Positions 1 through 10,177 of a DNA stretch of 64,000 bases are shown here, piece by piece. Position 1 is the stretch's first letter, and every line of letters starts with the position of its first letter. The translations under genes were made by a program, and so were the position numbers. A model generated the notes under the pieces. The model had not been told where the DNA came from, ran no database searches, and saw only the letters and a list, made by a program, of their open reading frames with translations. The stretch is from Hyphomonas jannaschiana VP2 (lineage in GTDB: Bacteria; Pseudomonadota; Alphaproteobacteria; Caulobacterales; Hyphomonadaceae), in the NCBI RefSeq assembly GCF_000685215.1, contig NZ_ARYJ01000011.1:43434-107433 (forward strand), in the 5' to 3' direction.

Positions 1-28
1 AGGGCGCGTAGCACGGAAAGGGAGCCGC

Positions 29-1156
29 TTGAACACTGCGATTTCAGATTCTGGGCCTATTTGGGTGGTTGGTTTCATGTCCGGCACCTCTCTGGATGCT
101 GTCGATGCGGCCCTGATCCTGACGGATGGCGAGCAGGTGTTTGAGTTTGGCGCCACGGCGGAGCGCAAATACCTGCCCGAAGAACGCCTGATCCTGCAGG
201 TCGCGACCGACGCAGCCCGCGCCTGGAACTGGTCCGGTCCTCAGCCGGAAGAGGCGTTTGAGGCAGCAAAAGCTGTCGTCACACAGACGCATGCGGAAAC
301 CCTGCAGCAATTGCTGTCTGCCTGGTCCGGCCCCGCGCCGGTCCTGGCAGGTGTACATGGCCAGACCGTGCTGCATCGGCGCCCCGTGCCGGGAAAGCCC
401 GGCGCGACGCTACAGCTGATCGATGCCCCGGCCATGCGGGCGGCGCTGGGTGTGCCGCTGGCCTGTGACTTCCGCACGGCGGATGTGGCTGCTGGCGGGC
501 AGGGCGCGCCGCTCGCGCCCGCCTACCATTCGGCCCTGATGCAAAGGCTGGGAGATGGCGCAGCCTGTGTGTTGAATCTCGGCGGTGTGGCGAACATCAC
601 AGCCAAACTGGCGGACGGGACGCTGATTGCCTTCGATACGGGGCCCGCAAATGGCCCGATCGACGAATGGGTGGAAGGGCATGGGCGTGGCACGCATGAT
701 TTCGGCGGTATGCTCGCGAAAGCCGGTACCGCGGATGAGGCACTTCTGGAAAAGCTGCTTCAGCATGACTGGTTCAGCGAAGCCCCGCCCAAATCGCTGG
801 ACCGCTATGATTTTTCCGCTTCCATGGTCACAGGCATGTCCGTGGAAGATGGTGCAGCGACCCTGACGGCGTTTTCAGCGCGGGCTGTAGCGGCGGGCGT
901 TGCGCAGCTGCCGGAAGTGCCGTCCCGCGTCATTGCCTGCGGTGGCGGACGGCACAATCCGGCCTTGATGGATGCGCTGGCGCGGGCGCTGCCCTGTCCG
1001 GTACTGAGTGCGGAAGAGGCTGACTGGCGCGGAGACAGTATCGAAGCTGAAGCCTTCGCCTATCTTGCCGCGCGTACGGCTCGTGGCCTGCCGATCAGTT
1101 GGCCCGGCACGACAGGCGCGCCGGAGCCAATGATGGGCGGAATACTGCTCGATTAG
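29..1156 (+). CDS. anmK: Anhydro-N-acetylmuramic acid kinase
   Basis: Cytoplasmic sugar kinase that converts 1,6-anhydro-MurNAc to MurNAc-6-phosphate during peptidoglycan recycling. The 375-residue product has the family length. Visible motifs are the ATP-binding MSGTSLDAVDAA (residues 17-28), the catalytic Asp in ACDFRTADVAAGGQGAPLAP (Asp147), the LNLGGVANIT segment and the FDTGPANGPIDEW loop. The start is TTG at 29 behind AAAGGGA; no ATG fits as well. It converges with the hydrolase gene on the other strand and the two overlap by 4 nt at their stop codons. Identification is firm; the TTG start is less certain. Confidence 0.95.
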   Translation: MNTAISDSGPIWVVGFMSGTSLDAVDAALILTDGEQVFEFGATAERKYLPEERLILQVATDAARAWNWSGPQPEEAFEAAKAVVTQTHAETLQQLLSAWSGPAPVLAGVHGQTVLHRRPVPGKPGATLQLIDAPAMRAALGVPLACDFRTADVAAGGQGAPLAPAYHSALMQRLGDGAACVLNLGGVANITAKLADGTLIAFDTGPANGPIDEWVEGHGRGTHDFGGMLAKAGTADEALLEKLLQHDWFSEAPPKSLDRYDFSASMVTGMSVEDGAATLTAFSARAVAAGVAQLPEVPSRVIACGGGRHNPALMDALARALPCPVLSAEEADWRGDSIEAEAFAYLAARTARGLPISWPGTTGAPEPMMGGILLD

Positions 1157-1830
1157 TCACCTTCGGCTTCGAGGCGCAGTTTTTCCTCGGCGGCAGCAAG
1201 GCGGCGGAGGAGGTATTCCTCGCAGGTGCCGATCAGTTCATCACGGCGGTCCTGATAGAAGTGGTTCGCCCCTTTGACCGTCGTGCGCTCGATTTCCTCG
1301 CCTTTCTGGACGCGGACTTTGGTGAGGGCACGTTCCACGTCTTCCGGGGAAGACACGGCGTCGCTGTCGCCGGACACGATCAGGCCGGAAGCCGGGCACG
1401 GTGCCAGGAAGGACAGGTCATAGTGGTTGGCCGGCGGGGAGATGGCGAGGAAGCCGTCGATTTCCGGGCGGCGCATCAGCAGCTGAAGCGTGATCCAGGC
1501 ACCGAAAGAGTAGCCAGCGCACCAGACATAACGCGGGCTTTCGGCCATGTTCTCAATGTAATCAAGGACGTAGGCCGCATCTTCCAGCTCGCCGATGCCC
1601 TGGTCGTACTGGCCCTGGCTGCGGCCGACACCGCGGGAATTGTAGCGCAGAACGCCGAAGCCATGTTTCTCGAACATCTGGTACAGCATGATCGAGATCG
1701 GGTCCTGCATCGTGCCACCGGCTTTCGGGTGGGGATGAAGGATCAGCGCAATCGGCGCGCCTTCATATGGCGGCTCTGTGTAACGCGCTTCGATACGGCC
1801 CTGAGGGCCCGGAATGATGAGTTCTGCCAT
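1153..1830 (-). CDS. Alpha/beta hydrolase
   Basis: Small single-domain alpha/beta hydrolase of 225 residues, probably a cytoplasmic serine hydrolase; the substrate is unknown. The oxyanion segment is LHPHPKAGGT (residues 31-40), the nucleophile elbow is AGYSFGAW with Ser108, and a C-terminal His lies in KGANHFY. This HPHP...GYSFGAW pattern is that of the YtnM/DUF1749-like hydrolases widespread in alphaproteobacteria. The reading frame extends 17 codons upstream, but ATG at 1830 (MAELIIPGPQG) matches the family N-terminus and was chosen. It overlaps the end of anmK by 4 nt tail to tail. Confidence 0.85.
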   Translation of the reverse strand: MAELIIPGPQGRIEARYTEPPYEGAPIALILHPHPKAGGTMQDPISIMLYQMFEKHGFGVLRYNSRGVGRSQGQYDQGIGELEDAAYVLDYIENMAESPRYVWCAGYSFGAWITLQLLMRRPEIDGFLAISPPANHYDLSFLAPCPASGLIVSGDSDAVSSPEDVERALTKVRVQKGEEIERTTVKGANHFYQDRRDELIGTCEEYLLRRLAAAEEKLRLEAEGD

Positions 1831-1931
1831 GGCATCCTCGGAATTTCGGTTTAAGCGCGGGGTGATAAGCCAAACGGCCACTGAAAAGCAAATTTTTCTG
1901 CAGGCGCCATGAGAGCGTCTCAGCTAGCGCA

Positions 1932-2228
1932 TTACGCTGGCGAACTAAGCAGGAAATTATTTTCCGGTGTTGCAAGCTGAAATGCATGCACGGTTCTCGT
2001 GGCATACGCGCCGGATTCGACAAAGGGATCGCTGTTTGCGATCTCGATGGCTTCTTCCAGCGTGCCGCATGACAGCACAATAATGGCTGTTCCGTCGTCG
2101 CAGGGGCCGCACAGGCTTAGCTTGCCTGTGTCATGCAATGTTTCCAGCCAAGCCACGTGGGCCTCGACGTTTGCTTGATTTGTCCGTTCAGGGCAGGCAC
2201 CTGCCAGCTTCACGATAAAATGCGCCAT
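1932..2228 (-). CDS. YciI-like domain protein
   Basis: A 98-residue protein matching the YciI/DGPF-like ferredoxin-fold family: N-terminal MAHFIVKLAG, a helix with a conserved-type HVAWLETLHDTGKL stretch, then GPCDDGTAIIVL and the typical EEAIEIANSDPFVESGAY. YciI-type proteins are small cytoplasmic proteins, some with His/Asp active-site pairs; the reaction here cannot be told. ATG at 2228 gives the family N-terminus; a longer in-frame start at 2246 adds only six residues. It is transcribed away from the SUF operon, so the 121-nt gap between 2229 and 2349 holds both promoters. Confidence 0.8.
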   Translation of the reverse strand: MAHFIVKLAGACPERTNQANVEAHVAWLETLHDTGKLSLCGPCDDGTAIIVLSCGTLEEAIEIANSDPFVESGAYATRTVHAFQLATPENNFLLSSPA

Positions 2229-2299
2229 GGAATATCCTTGTCTCAAGGCGGCTTTCTAGAGCGGCAAGGGTGAGGTCTCAATACTGATCGGACGTAACT

Positions 2300-2314
2300 G
2301 TTCTGCATCAGAAC
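2300..2314. promoter_or_regulatory. Perfect palindrome upstream of SUF operon, candidate operator
   Basis: GTTCTG-CAT-CAGAAC is a perfect 6-bp inverted repeat with a 3-nt centre. It lies 36 nt before the first SUF-operon gene and between that gene and the divergent YciI gene. Its position suits an operator. No Rrf2/IscR/RirA-type regulator gene is encoded nearby, so the binding protein is unknown. It is not the direct-repeat alphaproteobacterial LexA box. Confidence 0.45.
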
Positions 2315-2349
2315 GTGCACAAGCAGATCAGTCGCGCTATATCCGGACC

Positions 2350-3498
2350 ATGATTTATGCCGACCACAATGCGACCAGTCCGCTGCGCCCTGAAGCGCGC
2401 GAAGCGATGCTCGCCGTCTATGACATGGGGCCGGTGAATCCGTCCTCCGTGCATACGGCGGGGCGCGCGGCGCGCGGGGTGATCGAGCGGACGCGGACTA
2501 CGCTTGGCGGGGCCATCGGCAGCCGGGCAGAAGACATCGTTTTTACCTCCGGGGGCACCGAATCCGACAGCCTCGCCGTGCATGGCGCGGTGGCGGGCCT
2601 TGAAAGCAAATGCACGCTAATCGTCTCGGCGCTTGAGCATGAAGCCATCGGCAAGGCAGCAGCCCATTCCGGCGCCGTGGTCGAGACGGCCTATCTCACC
2701 TCCGCCGGAACGGTAGACCTGGAAGACCTCGCTAGCCGTCTGAAGTCATGGGATCATGCCGCCAAAGGCACGCCGGTGCTGTGCCTGATGCTCGCGAACA
2801 ACGAGACAGGCATCCTCCAGCCGGTCGCTGAAGCCGCTGCGCTTGTGCGGGATGCTGGCGGGCTGACCATCTGCGATGCCGTACAGGGGCTTGGCAAAGT
2901 ACCGGTGAATGTCGGCCTGCTGGGCGTTGATTACCTCGCTCTAAGCGCGCACAAGATTGGCGGACCGCAAGGTGCGGGCGCCCTCTGGCATCGGGCCGGG
3001 GCGCCTCTGAAGGCTGTCCAGTATGGCGGCGGACAGGAGCGTGGGCTCCGCTCCGGCACGGAGAATGTCGCGGCAATTGCCGGATTCGGCGCTGCCATTG
3101 AGGCCGCCATGCGCGACATGCCGAACTACCAGACGCTTGGCTCTCTGCGCGATGCCATGGAAGCACGTCTCGAGGCGGAAGGCGGCGTGATTGTTACAGG
3201 CAAAGGCTCACCGCGTCTGGCGGGTGTCTCCAACTTCGCAAAGCCAGGCTTTGCGGCCGAAACGCAGGTCATGGCCATGGATCTGGCCGGTGTGTGCGTC
3301 TCTGCGGGTTCGGCCTGCTCGTCCGGCAAGGTCAAGCGCAGCCTTGTCCTGATGGCGATGGGCGCGGACGATACCCTTGCAGAATCTGCAATCCGCACCA
3401 GCTTTGGATGGAGTACACTGCCGTCAGACTTTGACGGCGTCGCCGATGCGTGGCTGAAGGCGGCCGAGCGCATCATCGCGAAGGAAGCGAGTGTGTGA
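2350..3498 (+). CDS. Cysteine desulfurase, NifS/IscS class
   Basis: PLP enzyme that takes sulfur from L-cysteine as a persulfide for Fe-S cluster or tRNA thiolation chemistry. The N-terminus IYADHNATSPLRPEA is the class I desulfurase signature. The PLP lysine is in LSAHKIGGPQG (Lys202) and the mobile catalytic cysteine is in SAGSACSSGKVKRS (Cys323). Length 382 is normal. It is first in the SUF operon and its stop overlaps the next start (TGATG). The operon therefore has two desulfurases, this one and SufS further down, an arrangement seen in other alphaproteobacteria. Confidence 0.93.
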   Translation: MIYADHNATSPLRPEAREAMLAVYDMGPVNPSSVHTAGRAARGVIERTRTTLGGAIGSRAEDIVFTSGGTESDSLAVHGAVAGLESKCTLIVSALEHEAIGKAAAHSGAVVETAYLTSAGTVDLEDLASRLKSWDHAAKGTPVLCLMLANNETGILQPVAEAAALVRDAGGLTICDAVQGLGKVPVNVGLLGVDYLALSAHKIGGPQGAGALWHRAGAPLKAVQYGGGQERGLRSGTENVAAIAGFGAAIEAAMRDMPNYQTLGSLRDAMEARLEAEGGVIVTGKGSPRLAGVSNFAKPGFAAETQVMAMDLAGVCVSAGSACSSGKVKRSLVLMAMGADDTLAESAIRTSFGWSTLPSDFDGVADAWLKAAERIIAKEASV

Positions 3499-3719
3499 TG
3501 GTCAGAGCATTCCGGGAATTCCAGTTACTGGTCTTCCTCGTCGTGATGCCTGCATTTATCACTTACGGCCTTACGGGCGGGAACAGGATTGCAACTGTCT
3601 CGGTGGGTTTAGGTATTGGTCTGCTTAGGCTTTTTCTGATCGTCTCAGGACGAGTTGAGGCTGGCCGATACGGTGAAGATTGGTATGTAACGTTTCGTCG
3701 CTTTTGGGGACGAGACTGA
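3498..3719 (+). CDS. Small membrane protein in SUF operon
   Basis: A 73-residue protein starting [15 protein letters not shown] at 3498 overlaps the desulfurase TGA by one base, so translation is probably coupled. It has two hydrophobic stretches (about residues 7-20 and 27-43) separated by TGGNRI and a basic C-terminus ending FRRFWGRD, consistent with two short membrane helices. I do not recognise a family with a known role. The gap to the sufB start is 17 nt, so it is co-transcribed with the Fe-S genes; whether it takes part in assembly is unknown. Confidence 0.65.
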   Translation: MVRAFREFQLLVFLVVMPAFITYGLTGGNRIATVSVGLGIGLLRLFLIVSGRVEAGRYGEDWYVTFRRFWGRD

Positions 3720-3736
3720 AAACTGAAAGTATCGAC

Positions 3737-5299
<1,563 letters not shown>

Positions 5300-5318
5300 T
5301 CCGCACTTCGCGCTCGTG

Positions 5319-5390
5319 CTTCGACTTCGCTCAGCATGAGCGCAACGATAGTCCTGCACGAAACGCAGCTCATCCTGAGCGAAGTCGAAG
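5319..5390. repeat. Long inverted repeat between sufB and sufC
   Basis: The arms at 5319-5340 and 5369-5390 are 22 nt each and complementary with one mismatch, around a 28-nt loop. The arm contains CTTCGACTTCGCTCAG, a motif I associate with dispersed intergenic repeats in alphaproteobacteria. No T-run follows, so it is not a simple intrinsic terminator. It sits in the 200-nt sufB-sufC gap (5300-5499), otherwise without a gene, and could fold in the operon mRNA. Confidence 0.8.
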
Positions 5391-5499
5391 GATGAATGTG
5401 CTCTCCGTCTGAAATTTCAGCATTTCTACCCCCTCAGAATAGCCTCCATTCCTGAGCTAAGGGCTTTTCCTAAGGCCCGGTCGGCCCTACATCGGCCCC

Positions 5500-6261
5500 A
5501 TGTTGAAGATTGAGAACCTGACCGCCACCGTGGGCGAGGCTGAAGAGGCCAAACAGATCATCAACGGGCTGACCCTTGAGGTGCCCGCCGGTGAGGTGCA
5601 CGCCATCATGGGGCCGAACGGCGCTGGCAAGTCGACCCTGTCCTACGTCCTCACTGGCCGCAGCGGCTATGAGGTCACCGGCGGCAGCGCCACGCTGAAC
5701 GGCGATGACATTCTGGAGATGGACCCGGAAGAACGCGCCGCCAAAGGCATGTTCCTGTCCTTCCAGTATCCGGTCGAGATCCCCGGCGTGCCGGTGATGA
5801 CTTTCGTGCGCACGGCCATGAACTCCCAGCGCAAGCTGCGCGGCGAGGACGAGATTTCCGCGCCGGACTTCATCAAGAAATCCCGCGAGATTGCGAAACA
5901 GCTGAAGCTGGACGCCGAGATGCTGAAACGCCCGGTGAATGTCGGCTTTTCCGGCGGTGAGAAGAAGCGCCTCGAAATTTATCAGATGATGATGCTGGAG
6001 CCGAGATTCCTGATCCTCGACGAGACCGATTCCGGTCTCGACATCGACGCGCTGAAAACGGTCGCCGAAGGCGTCAACGCCATGCGTAGCCCGGAACGCG
6101 GCATGCTGGTCATCACGCACTATCAGCGCCTGCTGGACTATATCAAACCGGACAAGGTGCACGTGCTGGCCGCTGGCCGCATCGTGAAGACCGGCGGTCC
6201 GGACCTGGCTCACCGCCTCGAAGCCGAAGGCTATGACGGCGTTCTGGGAGAAGCGGTGTGA
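5500..6261 (+). CDS. sufC: SUF ATPase SufC
   Basis: Cytosolic ABC-type ATPase that drives conformational change in SufBC2D. The 253 residues show Walker A GPNGAGKST (residues 38-46), the Q-loop in SFQYPVEIPGVP, the ABC signature FSGGEKKR (150-157), Walker B RFLILDE (169-175) with the SufC-typical ETDSGLDIDAL, and the H-loop ITHYQRLL. ATG at 5500 is preceded by a weak Shine-Dalgarno but gives the exact family N-terminus. The stop overlaps the sufD start by 4 nt (GTGA). Confidence 0.97.
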   Translation: MLKIENLTATVGEAEEAKQIINGLTLEVPAGEVHAIMGPNGAGKSTLSYVLTGRSGYEVTGGSATLNGDDILEMDPEERAAKGMFLSFQYPVEIPGVPVMTFVRTAMNSQRKLRGEDEISAPDFIKKSREIAKQLKLDAEMLKRPVNVGFSGGEKKRLEIYQMMMLEPRFLILDETDSGLDIDALKTVAEGVNAMRSPERGMLVITHYQRLLDYIKPDKVHVLAAGRIVKTGGPDLAHRLEAEGYDGVLGEAV

Positions 6262-7484
6262 CCACCGCGCTGCGCGACCTGATTGCCAATCCCAACGCGG
6301 CTGAGCTGGAGCTCATCGCGCGTTACGGCATGTTGCCGGAAGATGCGCGCCGCGAACGGGCCTTCGAAGCCTTCGCGAAGGGCGGCCTGCCGCATCGCCG
6401 CGTCGAAGGCTGGCACTGGACCGATTTCAAGGCGGCGCTTCCCGTCATCGAAACGCCCGCTGAGACCGGAGTGGCTGCAGACCCGCTGCCGACCGAAGGC
6501 GCGCTGGTGTTCAGCTTCACGCCCACCGGGTTCACCTGGCCGGAAGACCTGCCGGAAGGCATACGCGTTCTGGCGAAACCGGAAGCGCAGGCTTTCGGAG
6601 CCTCGGAAGACATGCCGCTGGGCGCCCTTGCTGCGGCACTGGCAGGCGGCAAGACCAAGCCGGGCACATTGATGATTGAAGTCACGGGACAGGATCTGCC
6701 GCGGCTTCACTTCCGATTCTCCGGCGACGGCGAGGCGAACTTTGCCCGGGTCCAGATCATCCTGCGTCCCGGCGCCAAACTGGCGATCAGCGAATCCTAT
6801 CTGGGCGGCGCAGGCTTTACGGCGTCGCTGATGGAGTATTCGCTGCAGGCCGGCGCGGAGTTTTCCCGCACAGTCTACCAGCGGGCCGGCAAGGCCGAAG
6901 TTCTGGCCGCGACGGCTGCTGTCCAGTTGGACGAAGGCGCGGACTATCGCCAGACAACGCTCGCCTTCGGCAGCAAGCTCAGCCGTCTGGAAACCCGTGT
7001 GACCCATCAGGAGACTGGCGCAAAGGCGACGCTGAACGCGGCCTATCTCTGTGCTGCGGGCCATCATGCCGACATCACAACCGAAGTGCGCCACGGCGCG
7101 CCCGCCTGCGTCACGCGCCAGCTGACCAAGGGTGCGGTGCTGGATGGCGGACGCGGTGTCTATCAGGGCAAGTTCTTCGTGCCGCGTAATGTCGGCCAGA
7201 AGACCGATGCTGACATGCAGCACAATGCGCTGTTGCTGGAGGAAGGCGCCGAAGTCTTCGCGAAGCCCGAGCTGGAAATCTACGCCGACGACGTCGAATG
7301 CGCACATGGCAATACGTCCGGCGCGCTTGATGCGAACCAGATGTTCTACATGCGCCAGCGTGGCATCGCCGAAGAAGAGGCGCGCGCCCTGCTGACCGAG
7401 GCATTCATCGCCGAAGCGCTTGAAGAGACGGGCGAGCTGGAAGACGTTCTGCGGGAGCAGGCGCGGGCATGGCTGGCGCGATGA
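6258..7484 (+). CDS. sufD: Fe-S cluster assembly protein SufD
   Basis: SufB-like partner subunit of the SufBC2D scaffold, 408 residues. It shares the C-terminal beta-helix core with SufB: HHADITTEVRHGA, GGRGVYQGKFFVPRNVGQKT, DADMQHNALLLEEGA, then CAHGNTSGALDANQMFYMRQRG and the EEARALLTEAFIAE tail. The His in the AHGNT block is conserved in SufD. Translation begins at GTG 6258 inside the sufC stop. The final codons overlap the sufS start (ATGA). Confidence 0.95.
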   Translation: MTTALRDLIANPNAAELELIARYGMLPEDARRERAFEAFAKGGLPHRRVEGWHWTDFKAALPVIETPAETGVAADPLPTEGALVFSFTPTGFTWPEDLPEGIRVLAKPEAQAFGASEDMPLGALAAALAGGKTKPGTLMIEVTGQDLPRLHFRFSGDGEANFARVQIILRPGAKLAISESYLGGAGFTASLMEYSLQAGAEFSRTVYQRAGKAEVLAATAAVQLDEGADYRQTTLAFGSKLSRLETRVTHQETGAKATLNAAYLCAAGHHADITTEVRHGAPACVTRQLTKGAVLDGGRGVYQGKFFVPRNVGQKTDADMQHNALLLEEGAEVFAKPELEIYADDVECAHGNTSGALDANQMFYMRQRGIAEEEARALLTEAFIAEALEETGELEDVLREQARAWLAR

Positions 7485-8704
7485 GCAAGGCACTGGACAT
7501 CGACGCCATCCGGGCCGAATTCCCGATCCTGTCACGGGAAGTGAATGGCTATCCGCTCGTCTATCTGGACAATGCGGCAAGCGCGCAGAAGCCGAACGCC
7601 GTGATCGACGCGATCGCGAACCAGTCGCGCACCGCCTATGCCAATGTGCACCGCGGCATCCACACGCTTTCGAACGAGGCGACCGAAGCTTATGAAGCGG
7701 CCCGGGAAGCGGCGCGGGAATATCTGAACGCGCCGGCGCACGAGAACATTGTTTTCACCAAGGGCTCGACCGAGGGAATCAACCTCGTCGCCTCGGCGCT
7801 GGCAGGTGAGATTCAGCCCGGCGACGAGATCGTCCTGTCGATCATGGAGCACCACTCCAACATCATTCCCTGGCATTTCCTGCGTGAGCGCCACGGCGCG
7901 GTACTGCGCTGGGTCGGCCTGACGGAGGATGGCTCGCTGGACATGGCGGAGTATGCCGCCGCCATCGGGCCGAAGACGAAATTCGTGGCCATGACGCACA
8001 TGTCCAACGTGCTGGGCACGGTGACCGACATGGCGGAGATCGTGCGCCTCGCACATGAAGTCGGCGCGCAGGTGCTAGCCGACGGTAGCCAGGCCGCGGT
8101 GCATGTGCCGGTGGATGTGCAGGCGCTTGGTGTCGACTGGTATGTGATGACCGGCCACAAGCTGTACGGGCCCACGGGGATCGGCGTGCTCTATGGGACG
8201 GCCGAGGCGCTGGACCGGGCGCGGCCTTATCAGGGCGGCGGGGAGATGATCGAGATCGTCACCCGCGAACGGGTCACCTACAACACGGCCCCACATAAAT
8301 TCGAGGCAGGAACGCCGCCGATCCTGGAAGCGATTGGTCTTGGCGCAGCCCTGAACTGGATACGTAATCATCCATTCGAGGCCGTGCATGATCATGAGAT
8401 GATCCTGTATAGTCATGCCGTAGAGGGGCTTCGTGGCATCAATGGTCTCAGGATTCACGGCGAGGCGCCGGGCAAGGGTGCGGTGCTGACCTTCAGCCTC
8501 GAAGGCGCGCATCCCCATGATATTGCTCAGATTCTTGACCGCTACGGCGTTGCCATCCGGGCCGGGCACCACTGCGCCCAGCCACTGATGGAACACCTCG
8601 GCGTCCCCTCGACAGCCCGCGCCTCCTTCGCCATCTACAACACCCTCGCCGAAGTCGACGCCTTCATAGAGGCGCTCGCCAAGGCCCGGAAAATGCTGGT
8701 ATAG
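7481..8704 (+). CDS. sufS: Cysteine desulfurase SufS
   Basis: Class II cysteine desulfurase that supplies persulfide sulfur to the SUF scaffold. The PLP lysine lies in VMTGHKLYGPTGIG (Lys227) and the catalytic cysteine in RAGHHCAQPLME (Cys365). The N-terminus IRAEFPILSREVNGYPLVYL matches the family, as does the 407-residue length. ATG at 7481 overlaps the sufD stop as ATGA and is preferred over the ATG four codons earlier. No sufE or sufU sulfur-transfer partner is encoded in the window. Confidence 0.96.
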   Translation: MSKALDIDAIRAEFPILSREVNGYPLVYLDNAASAQKPNAVIDAIANQSRTAYANVHRGIHTLSNEATEAYEAAREAAREYLNAPAHENIVFTKGSTEGINLVASALAGEIQPGDEIVLSIMEHHSNIIPWHFLRERHGAVLRWVGLTEDGSLDMAEYAAAIGPKTKFVAMTHMSNVLGTVTDMAEIVRLAHEVGAQVLADGSQAAVHVPVDVQALGVDWYVMTGHKLYGPTGIGVLYGTAEALDRARPYQGGGEMIEIVTRERVTYNTAPHKFEAGTPPILEAIGLGAALNWIRNHPFEAVHDHEMILYSHAVEGLRGINGLRIHGEAPGKGAVLTFSLEGAHPHDIAQILDRYGVAIRAGHHCAQPLMEHLGVPSTARASFAIYNTLAEVDAFIEALAKARKMLV

Positions 8705-8712
8705 GTGCCTCA

Positions 8713-9096
8713 ATGGCCGATGACATGACTTCCCGCGATGTGGACGCTGCTGCTGAGACTGCAGCACCTTCAGCAATTCCACAGGACGAGCTGAACCGGA
8801 TCACCGACGACCTGATCGCCGCGTTCAAGACCGTGTTCGACCCGGAAATCCCGGTCGACATCTACGAACTGGGCCTGATCTACAAGGTCGACATCGATGA
8901 TGACCGTAAAGTCGATATAGAAATGACGCTGACCGCACCTGGCTGCCCGGTGGCTGGTGACATGCCGGGCTGGATCGAAACTGCCGCCCGCACAGTGGAA
9001 GGCGTGAAGGATGTTGAGGTCCAGCTGACCTTCGATCCGCCCTGGGACCCCTCCCGCATGTCCGACGAAGCGCGCCTCGCGCTGAACATGCTTTAA
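8713..9096 (+). CDS. sufT: SUF-associated DUF59/MIP18 protein SufT
   Basis: 127-residue MIP18-family (DUF59) protein thought to help Fe-S protein maturation. The diagnostic segment is FKTVFDPEIPVDIYELGLIY (about residues 40-59), followed by MTLTAPGCPVAGDMPGW with the conserved Cys and the C-terminal FDPPWDPSRMSDEARLALNM. The N-terminal 28 residues are variable and low-complexity. It starts 8 nt after sufS and precedes sufA, the standard alphaproteobacterial order. Confidence 0.93.
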   Translation: MADDMTSRDVDAAAETAAPSAIPQDELNRITDDLIAAFKTVFDPEIPVDIYELGLIYKVDIDDDRKVDIEMTLTAPGCPVAGDMPGWIETAARTVEGVKDVEVQLTFDPPWDPSRMSDEARLALNML

Positions 9097-9131
9097 TTGA
9101 AAGGAAGGGCCCGCGCCCCTATCTTTCCCTC

Positions 9132-9491
9132 ATGGCCAGACGACCCAGACCCAAGCCCGTGAAGCTCTCCGACGCCGCTGCTAAGCGCGTCAAAGAGATT
9201 ATGGAAGAGCGCGGTGCAGGTTACCTGCGCGTCGGCGTCAAAAACGGCGGCTGTGCCGGCATGGAATACGTAATGGACTACGCCACCGCGCCGGAACCGC
9301 TGGACGAAGTGGTTGAGGACAATGGCGTCACCATCCTTATCGATGCCAAGGCCGTGCTCTTCCTGCTCGGCAGCGAAGTCGACTTCGAAGTCACGCCGCT
9401 CCACGAGAAGTTCGTGTTCAACAACCCGAACCAGACCGATGCCTGCGGCTGCGGCGAGAGCGTGACGATTGTTCCGGTGGCCGCTGACTGA
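9132..9491 (+). CDS. sufA: A-type Fe-S carrier protein (SufA/IscA family)
   Basis: Carrier that accepts clusters from SufBCD and passes them to apoproteins. The 119 residues have the three conserved cysteines of HesB/IscA proteins: one in VKNGGCAGMEYVM and two in the C-terminal CGCGES motif. The first ten residues are basic and proline-rich. It lies 35 nt downstream of sufT and is the last gene of the operon; it converges with a secreted protein gene 3 nt away, and I see no clear terminator between them. Confidence 0.93.
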   Translation: MARRPRPKPVKLSDAAAKRVKEIMEERGAGYLRVGVKNGGCAGMEYVMDYATAPEPLDEVVEDNGVTILIDAKAVLFLLGSEVDFEVTPLHEKFVFNNPNQTDACGCGESVTIVPVAAD

Positions 9492-9494
9492 CGT

Positions 9495-10118
9495 TCAATT
9501 CGGGTCTGCAGTTGCCGCAATACCGGCCTGTTCCACGATTGCCGGATCAAATTTTCCCCCATTCGTCGTGGGACAGGTTTTCGCAAAACTCACGAAGACG
9601 GGGTCCTTGCCGGGAAGGGCGAGGTCATAGGTTTTGCCTTTGACCTTCAGGCTCACATCTGAGCCCTGAACGACGGCGTTGTAGAGCTGTTTGGCGACGG
9701 CCTTGTTGTGAGGAATGATCTTCGATGATGCGGGATGATATTTGAACCGCTCCGACTTCTTCGAGCCGTCGATTGTCAGGGTGACGCTGACATTCAGCAG
9801 GTGCAGGCGTTCAGACGGGTTTTCCTCATATGCGTTGTCCGGGTCCAGCTGGACCGCAGCATTGAGAGAATGCTGACCTGTCGACATGGCCTGGCAGTTG
9901 AAGATCAGAATAGGGCCGGGTCCACCTGATGAATGAATAAGCCGGGAGAAGCTGTAGAAGTTGGCGCTCGTTCCGGCATCGCTGCCATCCACGCGGATTA
10001 TGGAATCAGGGTCCTGCACCCATGCGAGAGCAGCAGGTGATTCCGCCTGCGCGTTTCCCGCCAGAACCAGAATAGCCGCTATCCCAAAGACTGCGTGTGA
10101 TTTGTTTGCCATCGGCAT
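9495..10118 (-). CDS. Secreted protein, tandem paralog 1
   Basis: 207-residue exported protein of no family I recognise. A signal peptide runs from ANKSHAVFGIAAILVLAG to a cleavage site after NAQA. Two cysteines remain (in IFNCQAMS and in FAKTCPTT) and may form a disulfide. The C-terminal part, FKYHPASSKIIPHNKAVAKQ and later DPVFVSFAKTC, aligns by eye with the neighbouring gene at 10178, so the two look like an old tandem duplication. ATG at 10118 is behind GGAGC; ATG at 10112 is also possible. Confidence 0.7.
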   Translation of the reverse strand: MPMANKSHAVFGIAAILVLAGNAQAESPAALAWVQDPDSIIRVDGSDAGTSANFYSFSRLIHSSGGPGPILIFNCQAMSTGQHSLNAAVQLDPDNAYEENPSERLHLLNVSVTLTIDGSKKSERFKYHPASSKIIPHNKAVAKQLYNAVVQGSDVSLKVKGKTYDLALPGKDPVFVSFAKTCPTTNGGKFDPAIVEQAGIAATADPN

Positions 10119-10177
10119 GCTCCGTTCCATTTCTTGGAAGGGAGCATGCAATTATGAGTGGTGACTTTCAATCACGA

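Noticed and set aside
6231..7580. 449-codon minus-strand frame opposite sufD and sufS
   Set aside because: Shadow of the overlapping sufD and sufS genes; composition is arginine- and glutamine-biased with no recognisable domain.
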